Of a stretch of 64,000 nt of DNA, positions 31,141 through 42,732 are shown piece by piece. Made by a program: the position numbers and the translations under genes. Position 1 is the stretch's first letter. Every line of letters starts with the position of its first letter. Location of the stretch: assembly GCF_000219625.1 (NCBI RefSeq), contig NC_018218.1, positions 868,001-932,000 of the forward strand, written 5' to 3'. Below the pieces are notes generated by a model. That model had not been told where the DNA came from. It made no database searches and saw only the letters and a list, made by a program, of their open reading frames with translations. This DNA comes from Zymoseptoria tritici IPO323. Lineage: Eukaryota > Ascomycota > Dothideomycetes > Mycosphaerellales > Mycosphaerellaceae.

Positions 31141-33441
31141 ATGTCGACACCAACCTCCACCTCCGCCCTCCCACAACCCACCTCCGCCTCCAAGAAGTCC
31201 GCGCATTCCACCAACGCAGCAGTAACCACACCCTCCACCCTAGGCGTCTCTCCCGCCCCGCGCAGCGTCCCCTCTCCCGCCGCGACTCGACACACCGCGA
31301 AAACGCCCACGAGTAAGAATGCCACCGGAGGCACGCCAATGGTCGCCGGGCTATCGCAAAGCGGCATGAGTTTCTCGTCGCCAGCGGGAGGCACAGGGCC
31401 CGCACCAGGCGGACAAGGAGGCATTGGCACGGGACTTTCGATGGGAAGTTTTGGCGGCACACCGAATATGGGCGGACTGGGAGGACTGGGACTTGGATTG
31501 GAGATGGGTGGCACGCCTGGACATGGAATGAGCGGGCAGACGCCTGTTGGAGGAGTGGGTATGATTCCTACGATGAGCGAGTTGGGTTTGACGATTAGTG
31601 GAGGGAAGAGGAATGAAGATGAAGAGAGGAGGGAGCGCATGAGGAGGGTGTTGAGGTCGATCGGACGGGCGAAGGGGAGGGTGAGTGAAGATGGGATTGT
31701 GCGGATTGCGAAGCGGATTGGGCTGGATAATGATATTGATAAGGCGCCGTTGACGGCTGAGGAGAGGGTCAGGGTGGTGGGGAATCGCACGATCGCGTTG
31801 GCCGGAGCGACGTCGATTATTGAGGTCAAAATGAAGAATCACAGAGCTGAGGGTGTGGAGGTTACGTTTGCAATGGGAGAGAAAGAGTGGGAGACACGAG
31901 GAGCGAAGCGGGTCGGGAAAGTGCTGCTGGAGGATCTGAGGGCTGGAGACGACGATGATGGGGCCTTGATCAGGTCGAGACTGGACGCATTTGCGGCGAA
32001 CCTGGTGCGACTGGCGAGGATTGATCAGATCTCGGACGGTACAGGACAAGGGATCAATTGCTTCGAGGCGATCGATGGCGTGCATGTGTGTCTAAGCAAG
32101 CTGTTTGAGAAGGAGAAGGAGGCAGTGGGTGGAGAAGGGAGAAAAGCGGAGAGGGACACAATGTGCAAGCGGAGTGGCAGACCTGCTTTGCACGAGAACG
32201 GGAGGATTGGGATGAGCCTGGACTACTGGACCAGCAGCCCGCTCCCACCTTCTGCTGCGGAGAACGACGACTCTCGCATGGACGTTGATGGACAAGAAGG
32301 TTCCGACTCTGACTCTGAGGGACCCAAACCGAAACTATGGTCCCTCCGCATCGACGCCGGAATCTGCTCCGCTGCCATGTTTCCCAGCCTACGAGTGTCA
32401 GAAGACTGGCTGCCCTCCGACCTCTCGCTTCCCTCGCCCTCCGATCTTGATCAGTCCTTGCCATGGCAGGATCCTCCGCCTACTTACATCACCGTCAAGC
32501 CCAACGCCGACTCACAAGCCGCCGACAGCATGGCTCTCGACGGCAGCCAGAAACTTCCCGACCTCCGCTTCGTTGCCAGACTCGACCCACCGCTGATCGT
32601 TCCTTACCAGACCGCCACTAATATCCTTGCATCGCTGGGTCTCTCCCCTCCACAGACTCTTCTATTCCAGCACTTCCACGCGCTGCTCCTCGACCTCCCC
32701 ACCAATGCTCTACAAGCTGGGTTCGCAGAGACCATCGAGGCGGAGCAAAGTATTTTTGTCCCGAACGGCGAAGACGGCGAAGACGGCGAGGACGAGACAC
32801 GACATCAGTATCTGCTCGACGTAGCGAAACCTGAGTGGGGTCTGAAACTGGAGGAGTTGCCGTTCAGTCACCCTAGGCAGCTGGTCGATCTGTTGCCTAC
32901 TTTCCGTCAGTGGGCTAGAGTAGCGGACTTGATGAACGGGTGTTTTGGTGGAAATAGCGCCTCCGCAACAGCGGGCTTGAACGCTGCCACGTTCAGTTCA
33001 GCAATGAGCCTGACAGACTCAGGCGTCGGGCTTGAACCCGATCCAGATGCAATGGATCTCGATGATCTGCTCAACTCTCCCGCCCCTCCCTCCCCAACAC
33101 CCGATCCCACGCCCGCAACGGCGACCAGACCAGACGAGCGAAGCGCCAAGGTAGACTGCACCACAGTAAGCGTCGAGCTCGCGACTTCTCCACATCCTTC
33201 CATCTCCTTTGCTTTTCCTCTCCACGACCGGGAGAAGACGGCAGTCGTGGAGGTACAGGTCGGCATCAACGGGAATTTGGAAATCGGCGGTTGCGAGGTC
33301 TTGGCGAAGGGGAGTGGTGATGAGGAGGAGGGTGCAAAAGGAAGCCTGGGCGAGGAGAAGGTGAAGGCTGCGAAGGCACTAGAGAGGTGTGGTGATGTTG
33401 GGGTTTGGGTGGAGTGGTTGAGGGGACGGATGGGGAACTGA
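31141..33441 (+). CDS. MED1: Mediator complex subunit 1 (MED1), fungal type
   Basis: 766-aa single-exon subunit of the Mediator coactivator, which bridges transcription factors and RNA polymerase II in the nucleus. The N-terminal 135 residues are Ser/Thr/Pro then Gly/Met-rich, predicted disordered. The MED1 domain starts about residue 150 (EERRERMRRVLRSIGRAKGRVSEDGI) and includes DNDIDKAPLTAEERVRVVGN and GATSIIEVKMKNH. Later conserved elements are ENGRIGMSLDYW and LWSLRIDAG. The C-terminal part is acidic and low in conservation and contains a Gly-Glu-Asp repeat (NGEDGEDGEDE). Order and length fit filamentous-fungal MED1. The ATG at 31141 has a good context (GCCGCCATGT). Confidence 0.85.
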   Translation: MSTPTSTSALPQPTSASKKSAHSTNAAVTTPSTLGVSPAPRSVPSPAATRHTAKTPTSKNATGGTPMVAGLSQSGMSFSSPAGGTGPAPGGQGGIGTGLSMGSFGGTPNMGGLGGLGLGLEMGGTPGHGMSGQTPVGGVGMIPTMSELGLTISGGKRNEDEERRERMRRVLRSIGRAKGRVSEDGIVRIAKRIGLDNDIDKAPLTAEERVRVVGNRTIALAGATSIIEVKMKNHRAEGVEVTFAMGEKEWETRGAKRVGKVLLEDLRAGDDDDGALIRSRLDAFAANLVRLARIDQISDGTGQGINCFEAIDGVHVCLSKLFEKEKEAVGGEGRKAERDTMCKRSGRPALHENGRIGMSLDYWTSSPLPPSAAENDDSRMDVDGQEGSDSDSEGPKPKLWSLRIDAGICSAAMFPSLRVSEDWLPSDLSLPSPSDLDQSLPWQDPPPTYITVKPNADSQAADSMALDGSQKLPDLRFVARLDPPLIVPYQTATNILASLGLSPPQTLLFQHFHALLLDLPTNALQAGFAETIEAEQSIFVPNGEDGEDGEDETRHQYLLDVAKPEWGLKLEELPFSHPRQLVDLLPTFRQWARVADLMNGCFGGNSASATAGLNAATFSSAMSLTDSGVGLEPDPDAMDLDDLLNSPAPPSPTPDPTPATATRPDERSAKVDCTTVSVELATSPHPSISFAFPLHDREKTAVVEVQVGINGNLEIGGCEVLAKGSGDEEEGAKGSLGEEKVKAAKALERCGDVGVWVEWLRGRMGN

Positions 33442-33579
33442 AGACACGAAGGCACACAGGACATCGGAGCACCGCCAGCGCGTCTCACGAGAAACACGGC
33501 GGTCTGGACGAATTCACGACAAGTTTCTCGATCGCACAACAACTTCCAGACCCATCGCGAAGCACGTGTCAATTCAACA

Positions 33580-33838
33580 TCAGCAGCAAAAACTCACCTA
33601 TCCCAGCTTCTCGACCACACACAGCCCCGGCCGAGTATGTGCTCGGCAGTGAATGCATCATGCAGCAAAAGTCACCCTTCTCAGCTTTCCGTCCACTTAC
33701 AGGCCGAGCATGTACTCAGCAGCGGATCCATCACGAAGCATCTTTCAATCCAGATCAGCAGCAAAACTCTCACTCATCTCAGCTTTTCGGCCACCCACAT
33801 GCCCAGCCGAGTATGCCTTCGGCAGTGGCACGACGCTC
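33580..33838. repeat. Three diverged tandem copies of an ~85-bp unit
   Basis: Copies begin near 33580, 33663 and 33758. Each shows the same order of words: CAGCAAAA, TCTCAGCTTTTC (or close variant), CCAC, CCGAGTATG and a CAGYRGYG-type segment. Divergence is considerable, so the array is old. Confidence 0.6.
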
Positions 33839-34515
33839 ACGATTTGAACGATGGGCCGTGCATGTGACACCTCGCAACAACGTCCTCTTCTCCGCAACCC
33901 TCAAATATTTATAATCCTCCCGTGCGATACCCACAGGCCTGTCTTCCGCATCTTTCCCCGGAAAAAGTTCCCCGCATGAGTCCAGAACTCGGCATGTCGA
34001 GAAGGATCGGACACCCAGTCGCCCACGTTGCTCGGCTTTTTGGGCTTTCACGTGCTTAGCGCTGGACCGCGGACTCGGGTGGCATGCAGTGGCCGTTTCC
34101 TGTCACCGCTCGTATTTCTCCACGAGGTCGGTGCGGAGGATTCCTTTTGAGGACGAGACCTTCCTGTTCCGGTTGACGGTCTGTCATGCGGGGTGCGTCG
34201 ATGGTGCATGGCGGAGTGCATGCAGCCCGTGGTCTCGTGGATGGGGTCGAGGCGGTTTCGAGCTGGCGATCTCGAGTTGCGGCTTCGCCTCAACAACCTC
34301 TCATAACAACGACCGTGATTTCGTGAGCAGACACGGCGGTGTGGGCCACATCTCAACTCGATACTGAAAAGGCTCGCCGCCGCGCTCGCCAGTCGTCAAA
34401 GATCGCCTGAGGATTGCGTCCAAGGCTTTGGCTTTCGCGTCTTTCGCACGCCTGCTCCAAACATTGCGTCGATCGGAGGAGCAGGAACCCGAATGCAGCT
34501 TGGATGCTGCGCGTT

Positions 34516-34806
34516 GCTGATCCACACTTGCTGCATGAACTTTGGCCGCCGAAAGTAATGATGCGTGACGGTCGATGACTACAATCAACATGTGATGCCG
34601 AAGAAAGCGACATCCTGTGTTAGAACTGCCGCATGCCGCCTGGGGTCCGCGCCATCCGCTACACTTGACGAGGACCACAGCTGATCTACACTTGCTGCAT
34701 GAACTTCGCAAGCCGAATGAACGACGAGTGACAGTGGATGACTACGATCAACATGTGATGCCGAAGGAGAGCGAGATCGTCCCTCTGTTGAAAGTGCCGC
34801 ATGCCG
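34516..34806. repeat. Two direct copies of an ~125-bp unit, period ~164 bp
   Basis: Copies at about 34516-34635 and 34680-34806 share CACTTGCTGCATGAACTT, CAACATGTGATGCCGAAG and TGCCGCATGCCGC in the same order. The phrase GACGAGGACCACA precedes the second copy and recurs after it (about 34817), hinting at a further partial unit. Confidence 0.75.
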
Positions 34807-37382
34807 CATGAATTCCGACGAGGACCACAATCGTACGAACAGAAGAAGTCGTAATCATGCTCATACCACAATTCCGTGATCTGGCAGCCAAGTCGTTGTG
34901 CGAAGCTTTGTGGGGGGGAGGCCGGTCTCGTACCGCGTAGTGTACCGGGCGCAAGAGACAATACCTTAGTCGCAAGTGGAGCCTGATGGGGCGAAGACTA
35001 ATGGTTGGACCACAGCTTGGTTGATCCAAGCTTCCGGCGATCATCAGACCCCAACAAATACTAGCTCATCGCCAAGCCGACGAGACCGATGTACGACATG
35101 ACGATCATACGAGTCCAGAACTGATGATGAGAACATCTTCTTGATCTTGATCCTCGGTCGGTGGGCCCGACAGGTCTTGATGCAATGCAACTATGCAAGG
35201 TCCTCGAGCATGTTACTGGCTGCGCCTTTTCAAGCCGAGACCCTCAGAGAGAAACAAGATCAGCTTCGGCCCCGGGCAGTGTATTGTCCGGACGAGATGG
35301 ATGCATGTGGCATGAGCAAGTATAGACCTGAGTCCGTCGGGACTACTCTGGACAGACCACAAGAGGCTTGCATAAGAGGCGATTATCTGGTGCGTCACTT
35401 CTGGCGATGTGATTGTGCTCTCAGCGATTGACCACTGTTGTTGTTTCCTTGCGACAACATCAAGCTCGTTCTCTTCGAGGGAATGATGCGATGGTCTGAT
35501 CGTCGATGGAGACTTGACCACGGCCGACCACAGCGAGTCCCGTTTGCACTTTCTATCGAGTAAAGATGCTTCCTTGCGCGACCGCGAAGATGCCGTGACG
35601 GACGTTCGGCCAGGGCGGGTCTTCGAACCTTCATGCTTGTGCCATCAAGAGAACGAGCCACAGATCGTTAGTCCCGGACCCAGCTGACACCGAGGAGCGA
35701 GATGTACGAGCCTACGTTGGTATTATTGCCACGTTTTGCAGTATTCATGCGCATGCGGGCGAACAAGTCAGAGTCGCATTCGCAATATGATTCGCCTTGT
35801 TGACTCGCTCGCACTATTGGGCATGTGGCTTGACGGCGGCCATGTGACATGTCGAGACTGCATGCGAGGTGTCGTCGACCTCTCGAACCATTATTTACTA
35901 CAGACTACCACAGCCAACCACGAATTGTTCCCATTAACTTCTGCAGTGCGCCACCAATCCACCATATGCAGACCCCGCGCGGAGAGAGAAACAGTTTCAA
36001 CGCCTCAGGCAAGCCTCGTTTCTTGGAGCGGTTGTGTCGGCAACTAGCATAGGGTAGCTTAAGCACTTATTGGCAGCGGCTTCCCCGGGATGGACTAGGG
36101 CAGGGTCGGAGTGGCATCGACGACCCAGACACAATTTGGAAGACGACAACCGCCGACTGCATCGACAGTTCGAACCGTGTGTGGTGCCTTGACCACGATG
36201 GAGCACAACCAAACGACCCGTGCAGCCACGCGCTAGCATGCGATTGCAAAACGAATGCGATGATTCAAGAAATACTGCTCTCCTGTTAGAGATGTCTCGG
36301 CGAAGATTCATGCCGCCGGAAGAGCGTACCTGCATTAGCCACACTGCCGCGGATCAGCACGAGGAGATGAGCGTGGGGTGCAGGCTGTCGGGATGCAACT
36401 TTGACAATAAAACCGACCTGCACTTCGTGTCATCGCAAAGATCGATCGGATTGTTGATGAAAGCTCCGGCACCTGTCTTCCTAGTTGCGTTCAACTAGCC
36501 CAGAGGAGGTGATTCTTGCCGGCGACGCGGACCTCAGTGCTCACAGCCCGGAACGAGCGTCTGGAACATTTGTAGAGCCTCCGGACTTCCGCTGATCTCT
36601 GTCGGGGTACGTTCGGACGTCCCATTGTCACTCTGCTTGGACCGCGCTACGTTTGGGGCCATACAGAGACCTAGATACAACAGTCCACGGTCTCGAATTG
36701 CTACAAAGTCTGCTCCAGAATGGATTTGAACGAATAGGCCGACTGGAACTCGTTAAATCTCTGCGCGAGCACTCGGCCGAGGGTCCTGAGTAAACGTTGG
36801 ACTCGTCCTGTCGTCATTGCGAGATTTCCGAGGACACCACGGCTGATATACTTGAATGTGCGACACGGCAGACCTCGTGAATCTCCTTTGAAATGACCAG
36901 GGGCCGAGGGCTGCTTAGCGTGCCTCTCGTTCCATCAGATTAAACTTTTGGCTTTTGTCGATCGCTCTTGGACTGACATTAAGCTCTAGCCCGGGCAACT
37001 TCATGTGCCCCCAAGGCTTCAACCTTGTCTGACTCTGTCAAATCCATCTATCCGTGCCGCGGCCGTGCCACCGACCGAGGCCGATTCGACCTGCCATATA
37101 GTCCTACAGTCCGCGCACATGAAAGTCCTTTCACATGCGTCCTCTCTGTCTGCACTCTTTCGGCTCTCGTCGACCAAGAATACCCTGGAACGCCTCGGCA
37201 GACCGTCGACTCGGGCTCCCTGGAGATGCATCCTCCATGGATCGATCTGGTACCCACACGGACGGCTGGCTCTTGCTTCGGAGTCGATGGCTCATTTGAT
37301 CTGATGTTTACTGTTGTGTGGGGGCGGATGCGGCACACGGCTCAGACGATCACGACCAGAACTGCAATTCCGCAATCGTGTG

Positions 37383-37394
37383 TGCATATATAAG
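37383..37394 (+). promoter_or_regulatory. TATA-like element upstream of the lipase gene
   Basis: GCATATATAAG lies about 80 bases upstream of the ATG at 37469. It is followed by a T/C-rich leader (CATTCTTTTCATTCTCTTC), a common fungal core-promoter layout. Placement is by sequence only. Confidence 0.5.
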
Positions 37395-37468
37395 AGGAAC
37401 AGATGCCACCCTGGATTGCTCAATCAGTCACTACCTTCATTCTTTTCATTCTCTTCATCAACCTCGAA

Positions 37469-38948
37469 ATGAAGACTTCTACTGTCAAGGTCGCGCTCTT
37501 TGCGCTGGCTGGTCTGGTGTCGGCCGCTCCCCAGGGCGGCGTGCTCGGTGCCCTGCTTGGAGCGGGTGGTGCCAAGCCCATTCCTCCTTCGGACGATCCT
37601 TTCTACACTCCACCAGCTGGCTTCGAGTCTGCGGCTCCTGGAACGATATTGAGAAGCCGAAAAGTGCCCAGCGCCCTTTCTCTGTTCCAGGCCATCCCTA
37701 TCCAGCTCCAGGGCGCATGGCAGACACTCTACAGGACTACCGACTCTCTCGGTAACCCGATCGCCACTGTAAACACCATTATGGTGCCGAAGAACGCCGA
37801 CTACACCAAGGTGGTCTCGTACCAAGTCGCCGAGGACTCTGGCGGTGAGATCAACTGTGCGCCATCTTACACGCTCCAGACTGGGTCCAACACCACCTAC
37901 GCAGGAACCGGAGGTATCGAAGCCGCCTTGATCGCTGCCGCTCTCAACAACGGATGGGTCGTCACCTCGCCCGACTGGGAGGGACCTTTGTCCACCTTCG
38001 TCGCCGGCAAGCAGGCAGGCTACGCGACTCTTGACGGCGTTCGCTCGACTCTCGCATCCGGGAAGATCACTGGTGTGTCTTCCAAGGCAAAGGTCCAGAT
38101 GTGGGGATACAGCGGTGGTGCTCTCGCCTCCGAGTGGGCTGCCGAGCTTCAGGATTCTGGCTATGCTACCGAGATTCCGTTCGTTGGAATGGCCATCGGG
38201 GGCTTGACTCCCGACGTCAAGAACGTGTTCAGCAGAATCAACAACGGTCCTTTCGCTGGTCTATCCGCCGCGGGTTTCTTGGGTCTCGGCAACGCATACC
38301 CCGATTTCGGCCAATTTGTCCAGGACAGCTTGGTCCCGGAGAAGAAGGACAAGTTCAACGAGGCTGGTGCACAATGCTTCTACGCCGATGTTGTGGACTA
38401 TGCTGGCCAGGACATCTTCACCTACTTCAAGCAGGGCACCGAAATTTTCAACGGTAAGCAATCCACCATCCCATTCGTAAAGGGCTGGGAACTAGTGTTC
38501 CATACCTTGTAGCGAAGTGTAAACAATGAGCCTAACGTTGACATATCCAGACCCACTCGCCATTAGCACCATCCGCAAGGGAGCCACCATGGGTCTCACC
38601 GGCACCCCAAGAATGCCAATTTTCGCCTACAAGTCCATCAACGACGAGATCTCCCCCATCGCCGACACCGACGCACTTCTGAAGCAGTTCTGTGACGCCG
38701 GCGTTTCCGTCGAATACGTCCGCGAGCAGCTCGGCGAGCACTTCACCCTGGCTACCTCCAGCGTGGGCGACGAGCTCAAATTCTTGAAGGATCGCTTTGC
38801 CGGGAAGCCCGTGAGTGGTTGCACGACTCGCGACTCCTTCAACACCATCCTCGACCCAGGCAACCTGGAAAACTACGGCCCAGCCATTGTTGGCGTGCTT
38901 CTCAACGCCGCCGGTGCTCCTGCTGGACCCCTTGGTGCTCCTCTTTAG
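37469..38948 (+). CDS. Secretory lipase (LIP family)
   Basis: Secreted alpha/beta-hydrolase of the fungal LIP lipase family, which hydrolyses acylglycerols outside the cell. Exon 1 is 37469-38453 and exon 2 is 38551-38948. The 97-bp intron has GTAAGC, CTAAC near its 3' end and CAG. The 460-aa product starts MKTSTVKVALFALAGLVSA, a signal peptide; an in-frame ATG at 37403 would put 22 extra residues before it and is rejected. Motifs: DDPFYTPP and GFESAAPGTILRSRKV near the mature N-terminus, VVTSPDWEGP, and the nucleophile elbow GYSGGALA near residue 211. The C-terminal domain has IFAYKSINDEISP, which includes the likely catalytic Asp, and GEHFTLA with the likely catalytic His. The gene appears intact. 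Confidence 0.93.
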
Positions 38949-39497
38949 AGGTATTGAAAGATTGGGGGGAAAATTGAGCATTCGCTCGACTAGTCCATTC
39001 ATCGCTCGAATGTGATGATGGTCAAGATTCTACGACGGACTATTGAATGCGCTCATGAGGTCGTACGGGTTACGCCGAGAGTTGCGCGGAGATTTGTGTA
39101 CAGACATGGGAACTACAGGACAGCATCTCATTTAGTTGCATAGCACACCGATTGCCTTCCAAAAGAATGAATTTTCACTGCAATACATCATCAGTGGTTC
39201 CTCCGTGTTTCTCATTTTGAGATGTTCAGACTAGCAACCCGGCTCTGTGACACAAAGATTGCTTGATGTCTAGGGACTTTCGCGCACGTCCTCGAACGGT
39301 CTCACGCGCGAACTCACCGCTAGAACCTTTTACCGGAATGTCTTCGATCTGCAGCCGAACATCGGTTGTCTCGTGAAACGAGCTGCATCACATCTACATC
39401 GCTTTGTCGGTAAGTGCAAGATAGACGGGACCATCATCAAACTTCGTGTGGTAGCAGCTTCATTTCGGCCGCGACACTGATCTCATCGCAATCAACG
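38949..39497. other. Intergenic between lipase and lactate dehydrogenase
   Basis: No gene or repeat is supported. It should contain the lipase 3' UTR and the dehydrogenase promoter. Confidence 0.5.
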
Positions 39498-41250
39498 ATG
39501 GAAGAAATCAGGCTACTGTCGACACAAGAGATCTCCAAGCACGACTCAGCACAAGACTGCTGGCTGGTCATCGATGAGGCAGTATGGGATTGTACGGCCT
39601 TCGCCAACAGTCATCCTGGAGGTTCATCGTGTAATGCTTTCGGTCCATGAATGTTCATCGCTCTGCTCTTCAACTCACGATCAGAACAGTAATCCTCAAC
39701 TACGCCGGCCGCGATGCCACGAAAGCATATTCCGAAGTTCACTCGCCATCAATCGTGCGAGAAAGCCTATCGCCGGAGTACTTTAAAGGCAATCTCGACC
39801 GATCAACAATCGATAAAGCGTGGACGAAAGAACCTTTGCCATCAAATCCAGCCCAAGCAGTGCCGGAACATGAGAAACCGCCTCTTCATACCATTATCAA
39901 TTTGTACGAAGTCAAGCATAATCATACCCGTTACCTCACCATCTGACAGATATTCAGAAATGACTTCGAAGAAGCCTCCGCTAGAAGTACTTCCGCTAAG
40001 ACTCATGCGTTCTATTCTACCGCTGCCACGGACTGCTGGACACGGGACATGAACAGTTCTATGCTCAAGCGGATATGGTTTCGACCGCGAGTCCTGAAGA
40101 ATGTCGCCGAAGTTGATACTTCCAGCTCGATGCTGAGTATACCGCTTCGAGTGCCTGTGTTCATATGCCCGTCCGGATTGGCGAAGATGATCAATCCCGA
40201 GGGCGAAAAGGCCCTCGCGAGAGCGGCGAAGTCATCGGGCATCGTAGAGATTGTGAGTCGAGCTTCAATACCTAGAGTCTCTTGCTGATGGATCATCGCC
40301 AGATTTCAACAAATGCAAGCTACCCAGCGGCCGAAATCATCGAGCAAGCTCCCGACCATCCATTCATGTTCCAGCTGTACGTCAACAAGGACAGGAAGAA
40401 ATCGGAGGAACTAGTCAAGCACGTAGAACAGCTCGGCGTCAAAGCGATATTCGTCACTGTCGATGCCGCTGGACGAGGCAAACGGGAGTCTGACGAGCGG
40501 CTCAGAGTGGACGAAGTGGCTATCAACCCACTCACTGGAGAGAAGTCTAAAACAGGGAAGAAGGGCGGTGGCTTGACGAAGATTGTTGGGCAGTTCATCG
40601 ATCAAGGTCTCACTTGGGAGGACTTGAAGTGGCTGAGGAGTCTGACGAAATTGCCAATTCTGCTGAAGGGAATCATGACCGCTGAAGATGCAAAGTTGGC
40701 CATGAAGCACAAAGTCGATGGCATACTGGTTTCTAACCACGGTGGTAAGTCCTCACGCTCGGATCGACAGCCGCACTAACTTTCTAACTGAATCAGGCCG
40801 CAATCTTGACTTTAGCCCACCTTCCATCCTGGTCCTCCTCGAATTGCACAAACAGTGCCCGGAGATCTTCGATCAGATGGAGGTCTACGTCGACGGCGGC
40901 TTCCGGCGCGGCGGAGACATCCTCAAAGCACTGTGTCTCGGTGCCAAGGCAGTTGGAATGGGAAGGCCGTTCCTCTTCGCACTGAACTATGGTACGGAAG
41001 GCGCAGAACATTTGGTGGAGAGTAAGTTCCAGCAACGTCATTGCTGTATATCCTGTGCTTGAGTGCGTGCCTGCTGACGAGTCCGGTGCTAGTCCTCAAG
41101 GATGAGATGGAATCTGCGATGAAGCTGTTAGGGATCAAGGACTTGTCAGAGGTCCATCCTGGTTTGGTGAATACTTCTGACGTCGACCACCTCGTGCCAT
41201 CGACGTCGGAGCACCCATACGCAAAATGGCGGCCGAAAGCCAAGATCTGA
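39498..41250 (+). CDS. Flavocytochrome b2-type L-lactate dehydrogenase
   Basis: FMN-dependent alpha-hydroxy-acid dehydrogenase with an N-terminal cytochrome b5 domain, the layout of yeast L-lactate:cytochrome c oxidoreductase. Six exons: 39498-39628, 39685-39903, 39958-40252, 40303-40744, 40797-41021 and 41093-41250, all GT-AG, giving 489 aa. The b5 domain (1-80) has HPGGSS with the first heme His and a second His in SEVHSP. The FMN barrel begins at INLNDFEEA and contains STNASYPAAEI, LLKGIMTAEDA, the catalytic HxxR in SNHGGRNLD, and DGGFRRGGDILKAL...GMGRPFL for FMN binding. No mitochondrial presequence is obvious, so the protein may be cytosolic or use another 2-hydroxy acid. Its stop lies 272 bp from the transposon block. 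Confidence 0.92.
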
Positions 41251-41513
41251 TGAAGGGCAAGCTCGTGCATACCGCATAACCTCGCCGTCGAGGGCGACAT
41301 CGTTGAACTCATCATCGACCACTGCGAGAAGCAACGCGGACCTTGCCTCCCGGCCGCACTCCGATCATCAACCGAGCTCTACGAAGCGTCGTTGCTGACC
41401 TTTTGCAACCCGTAGATTGGCCGGCGAGCAAGAAGGGTGTGATTGTGCATGAGATCACTCGTTAAACTTTGCGCTAGGGTTGGCTGTGCTGTCCAGCGCT
41501 CCGATCCTGGAGA

Positions 41514-41522
41514 CTTCAAATC
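41514..41522. repeat. 9-bp target-site duplication, left copy
   Basis: CTTCAAATC here is repeated exactly at 62665-62673, immediately outside the two ends of the inverted-repeat transposon. The size fits Mutator-like elements (8-11 bp) better than most other families. Confidence 0.7.
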
Positions 41523-41576
41523 GAGGATTCAGTTCGGCCGACTATTAGTTATCGCCAAGCCGACTAGTTAAGTGCC
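41523..41576 (+). repeat. Left terminal inverted repeat
   Basis: Begins GAGGATTCAG and aligns with the reverse complement of 62611-62664 at about 38 of 54 positions. The longest exact block is GCCAAGCCGACTAGT. Several mismatches are transitions as expected from RIP. The sub-motif GCCAAGCC(G/T)ACTA recurs within 20 bases and again near the right end, as in subterminal transposase-binding sites. Confidence 0.75.
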
Positions 41577-41759
41577 AAGCCTACTACTCAAAAGTTCGGC
41601 ACACTACTTAAATTCTTTCTCTCTTTAACACCCTATACTAATATGTAAGTAACGACTATCTACTACTATTCTACACTATTCTAGCACTATTATTACTTCC
41701 CTTTTATCGTGTATGCACTATAAAAGCAATTTTGTATATAGGCATATGCTAAAAGTAAA

Positions 41760-42102
41760 GTAAGGCTAGATATGTTTAGGAACATGTTTACTAACACGTT
41801 AAGATTAGAGCCTATAGCCCCCCCCTCCTATCCTAAACCGTATACGAACATAACCGAACATAATACCGAACACGATACCTAACACGATCGCTAATATGTC
41901 TAGAAAGTAGCTAGAGAATTATATAAGAGAAGGGACATTTTAAATAAGAAAACAAATATATTAGCTAACATGTTTAGGCTATATACGAGTAATATAAGAA
42001 GTACTACTCTAATAGCATACCGATTCTAGGCTTCGAGGAGATACTAATTATAAGAGATATATTATATTTAGCAACATGTTAAACAATATATTAATATACT
42101 AT
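41760..42102 (+). repeat. 12-bp-repeat introns of the transposon plus-strand gene, 5' part
   Basis: Three clusters of the AAYRYRTT-N4 12-mer occur before the gypsy insertion. The first is a clean intron, 41760-41808: GTAAGG, two phased units, TTTACTAACACG with a branch site, ATTAG. The others end TTAGCTAACATGTTTAG (about 41980) and ...TATACTATAG (about 42102); their 5' donor sites look mutated. Between them the sequence reads as short coding segments with stops. Confidence 0.65.
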
Positions 42103-42142
42103 AGGAGAAGAATAGGAAGTCTATCTTAAGCTAGAACATTTA

Positions 42143-42147
42143 GGTAG
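42143..42147. repeat. 5-bp target-site duplication of the outer gypsy element, left copy
   Basis: GGTAG directly precedes the left LTR and is repeated at 56052-56056 directly after the right LTR. Confidence 0.85.
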
Positions 42148-42317
42148 TATTACGGGTAAACAATGTATATACAAGAGTTTAGAGTCTATGTTAGATATAG
42201 CAAGTTCGATAAGGAAGTAGCCTAAAACCTCGCGGTAAGCGCAGAAAAGGATGTAGGCTACTAAGACAAAGTACGGGGTTACGCTACGTATTATAGAAAG
42301 GGCGCTAGTCCCTTATA
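42148..42317 (-). repeat. 3' LTR of the outer gypsy element
   Basis: 170 bp, nearly identical to 55882-56051. Differences are transitions such as TATTACGGG versus TGTTACGGG at the outer end. Confidence 0.9.
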
Positions 42318-42624
42318 ATACCCCCCTCCTCTCGGAGCGCGGAAAAGTCGTCGGCAACCGATATAAAAGTAGCGGACTATTTACCCTCCTTCTTAGACCT
42401 ACTACAATCGTCTAATTAGCTAAAATTTACTCTTATTATCCGCTCTTTTCCTAGTATTGTCGCATGTCCGGGCGAAAACTATTAGATCCCGACATAATAA
42501 GCCCGCTATACTTTACTCTATCTCTTTACCTTTCTAGTATTATCGAGAAAGTAACAATACGCGGAAAACACGCCCTTAGAGCCTAGGGCTATATATAAAT
42601 ACCCTGCCCCCCCCTCTTTTCTAC

Positions 42625-42700
42625 TACTAGTATTACTAAATCGTTAAGGTAAGTTTTTAACCTAAAGGTTAAGGGTTCGAGTCCTTCGCTTTTATCTAGG
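42625..42700 (+). other. Decayed tRNA-like sequence inside the outer gypsy element
   Basis: Contains GGGTTCGAGTCC, a good tRNA B box / T arm. About 25 bases earlier is GTTTTTAACCT, resembling a tRNA-Lys(UUU) anticodon loop, and further upstream a decayed D-arm-like segment. A complete acceptor stem cannot be formed. It is either a RIP-damaged tRNA copy carried by the element or chance. Confidence 0.3.
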
Positions 42701-42732
42701 ACCCCGGTGCTTTTCTAACGGAGTCGTAGATA

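Larger units (their letters stand above)
33442..37468. other. Gene-poor 4-kb region
   Basis: No open frame here carries a recognisable domain, and none is long enough to stand alone. Decayed tandem repeats lie at 33,580-33,838 and 34,516-34,806 (listed separately). The composition is normal, without the CA/TG loss seen in the transposon block, so this is not RIP-type decay. The last 100 bases hold the lipase promoter. Confidence 0.5.
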
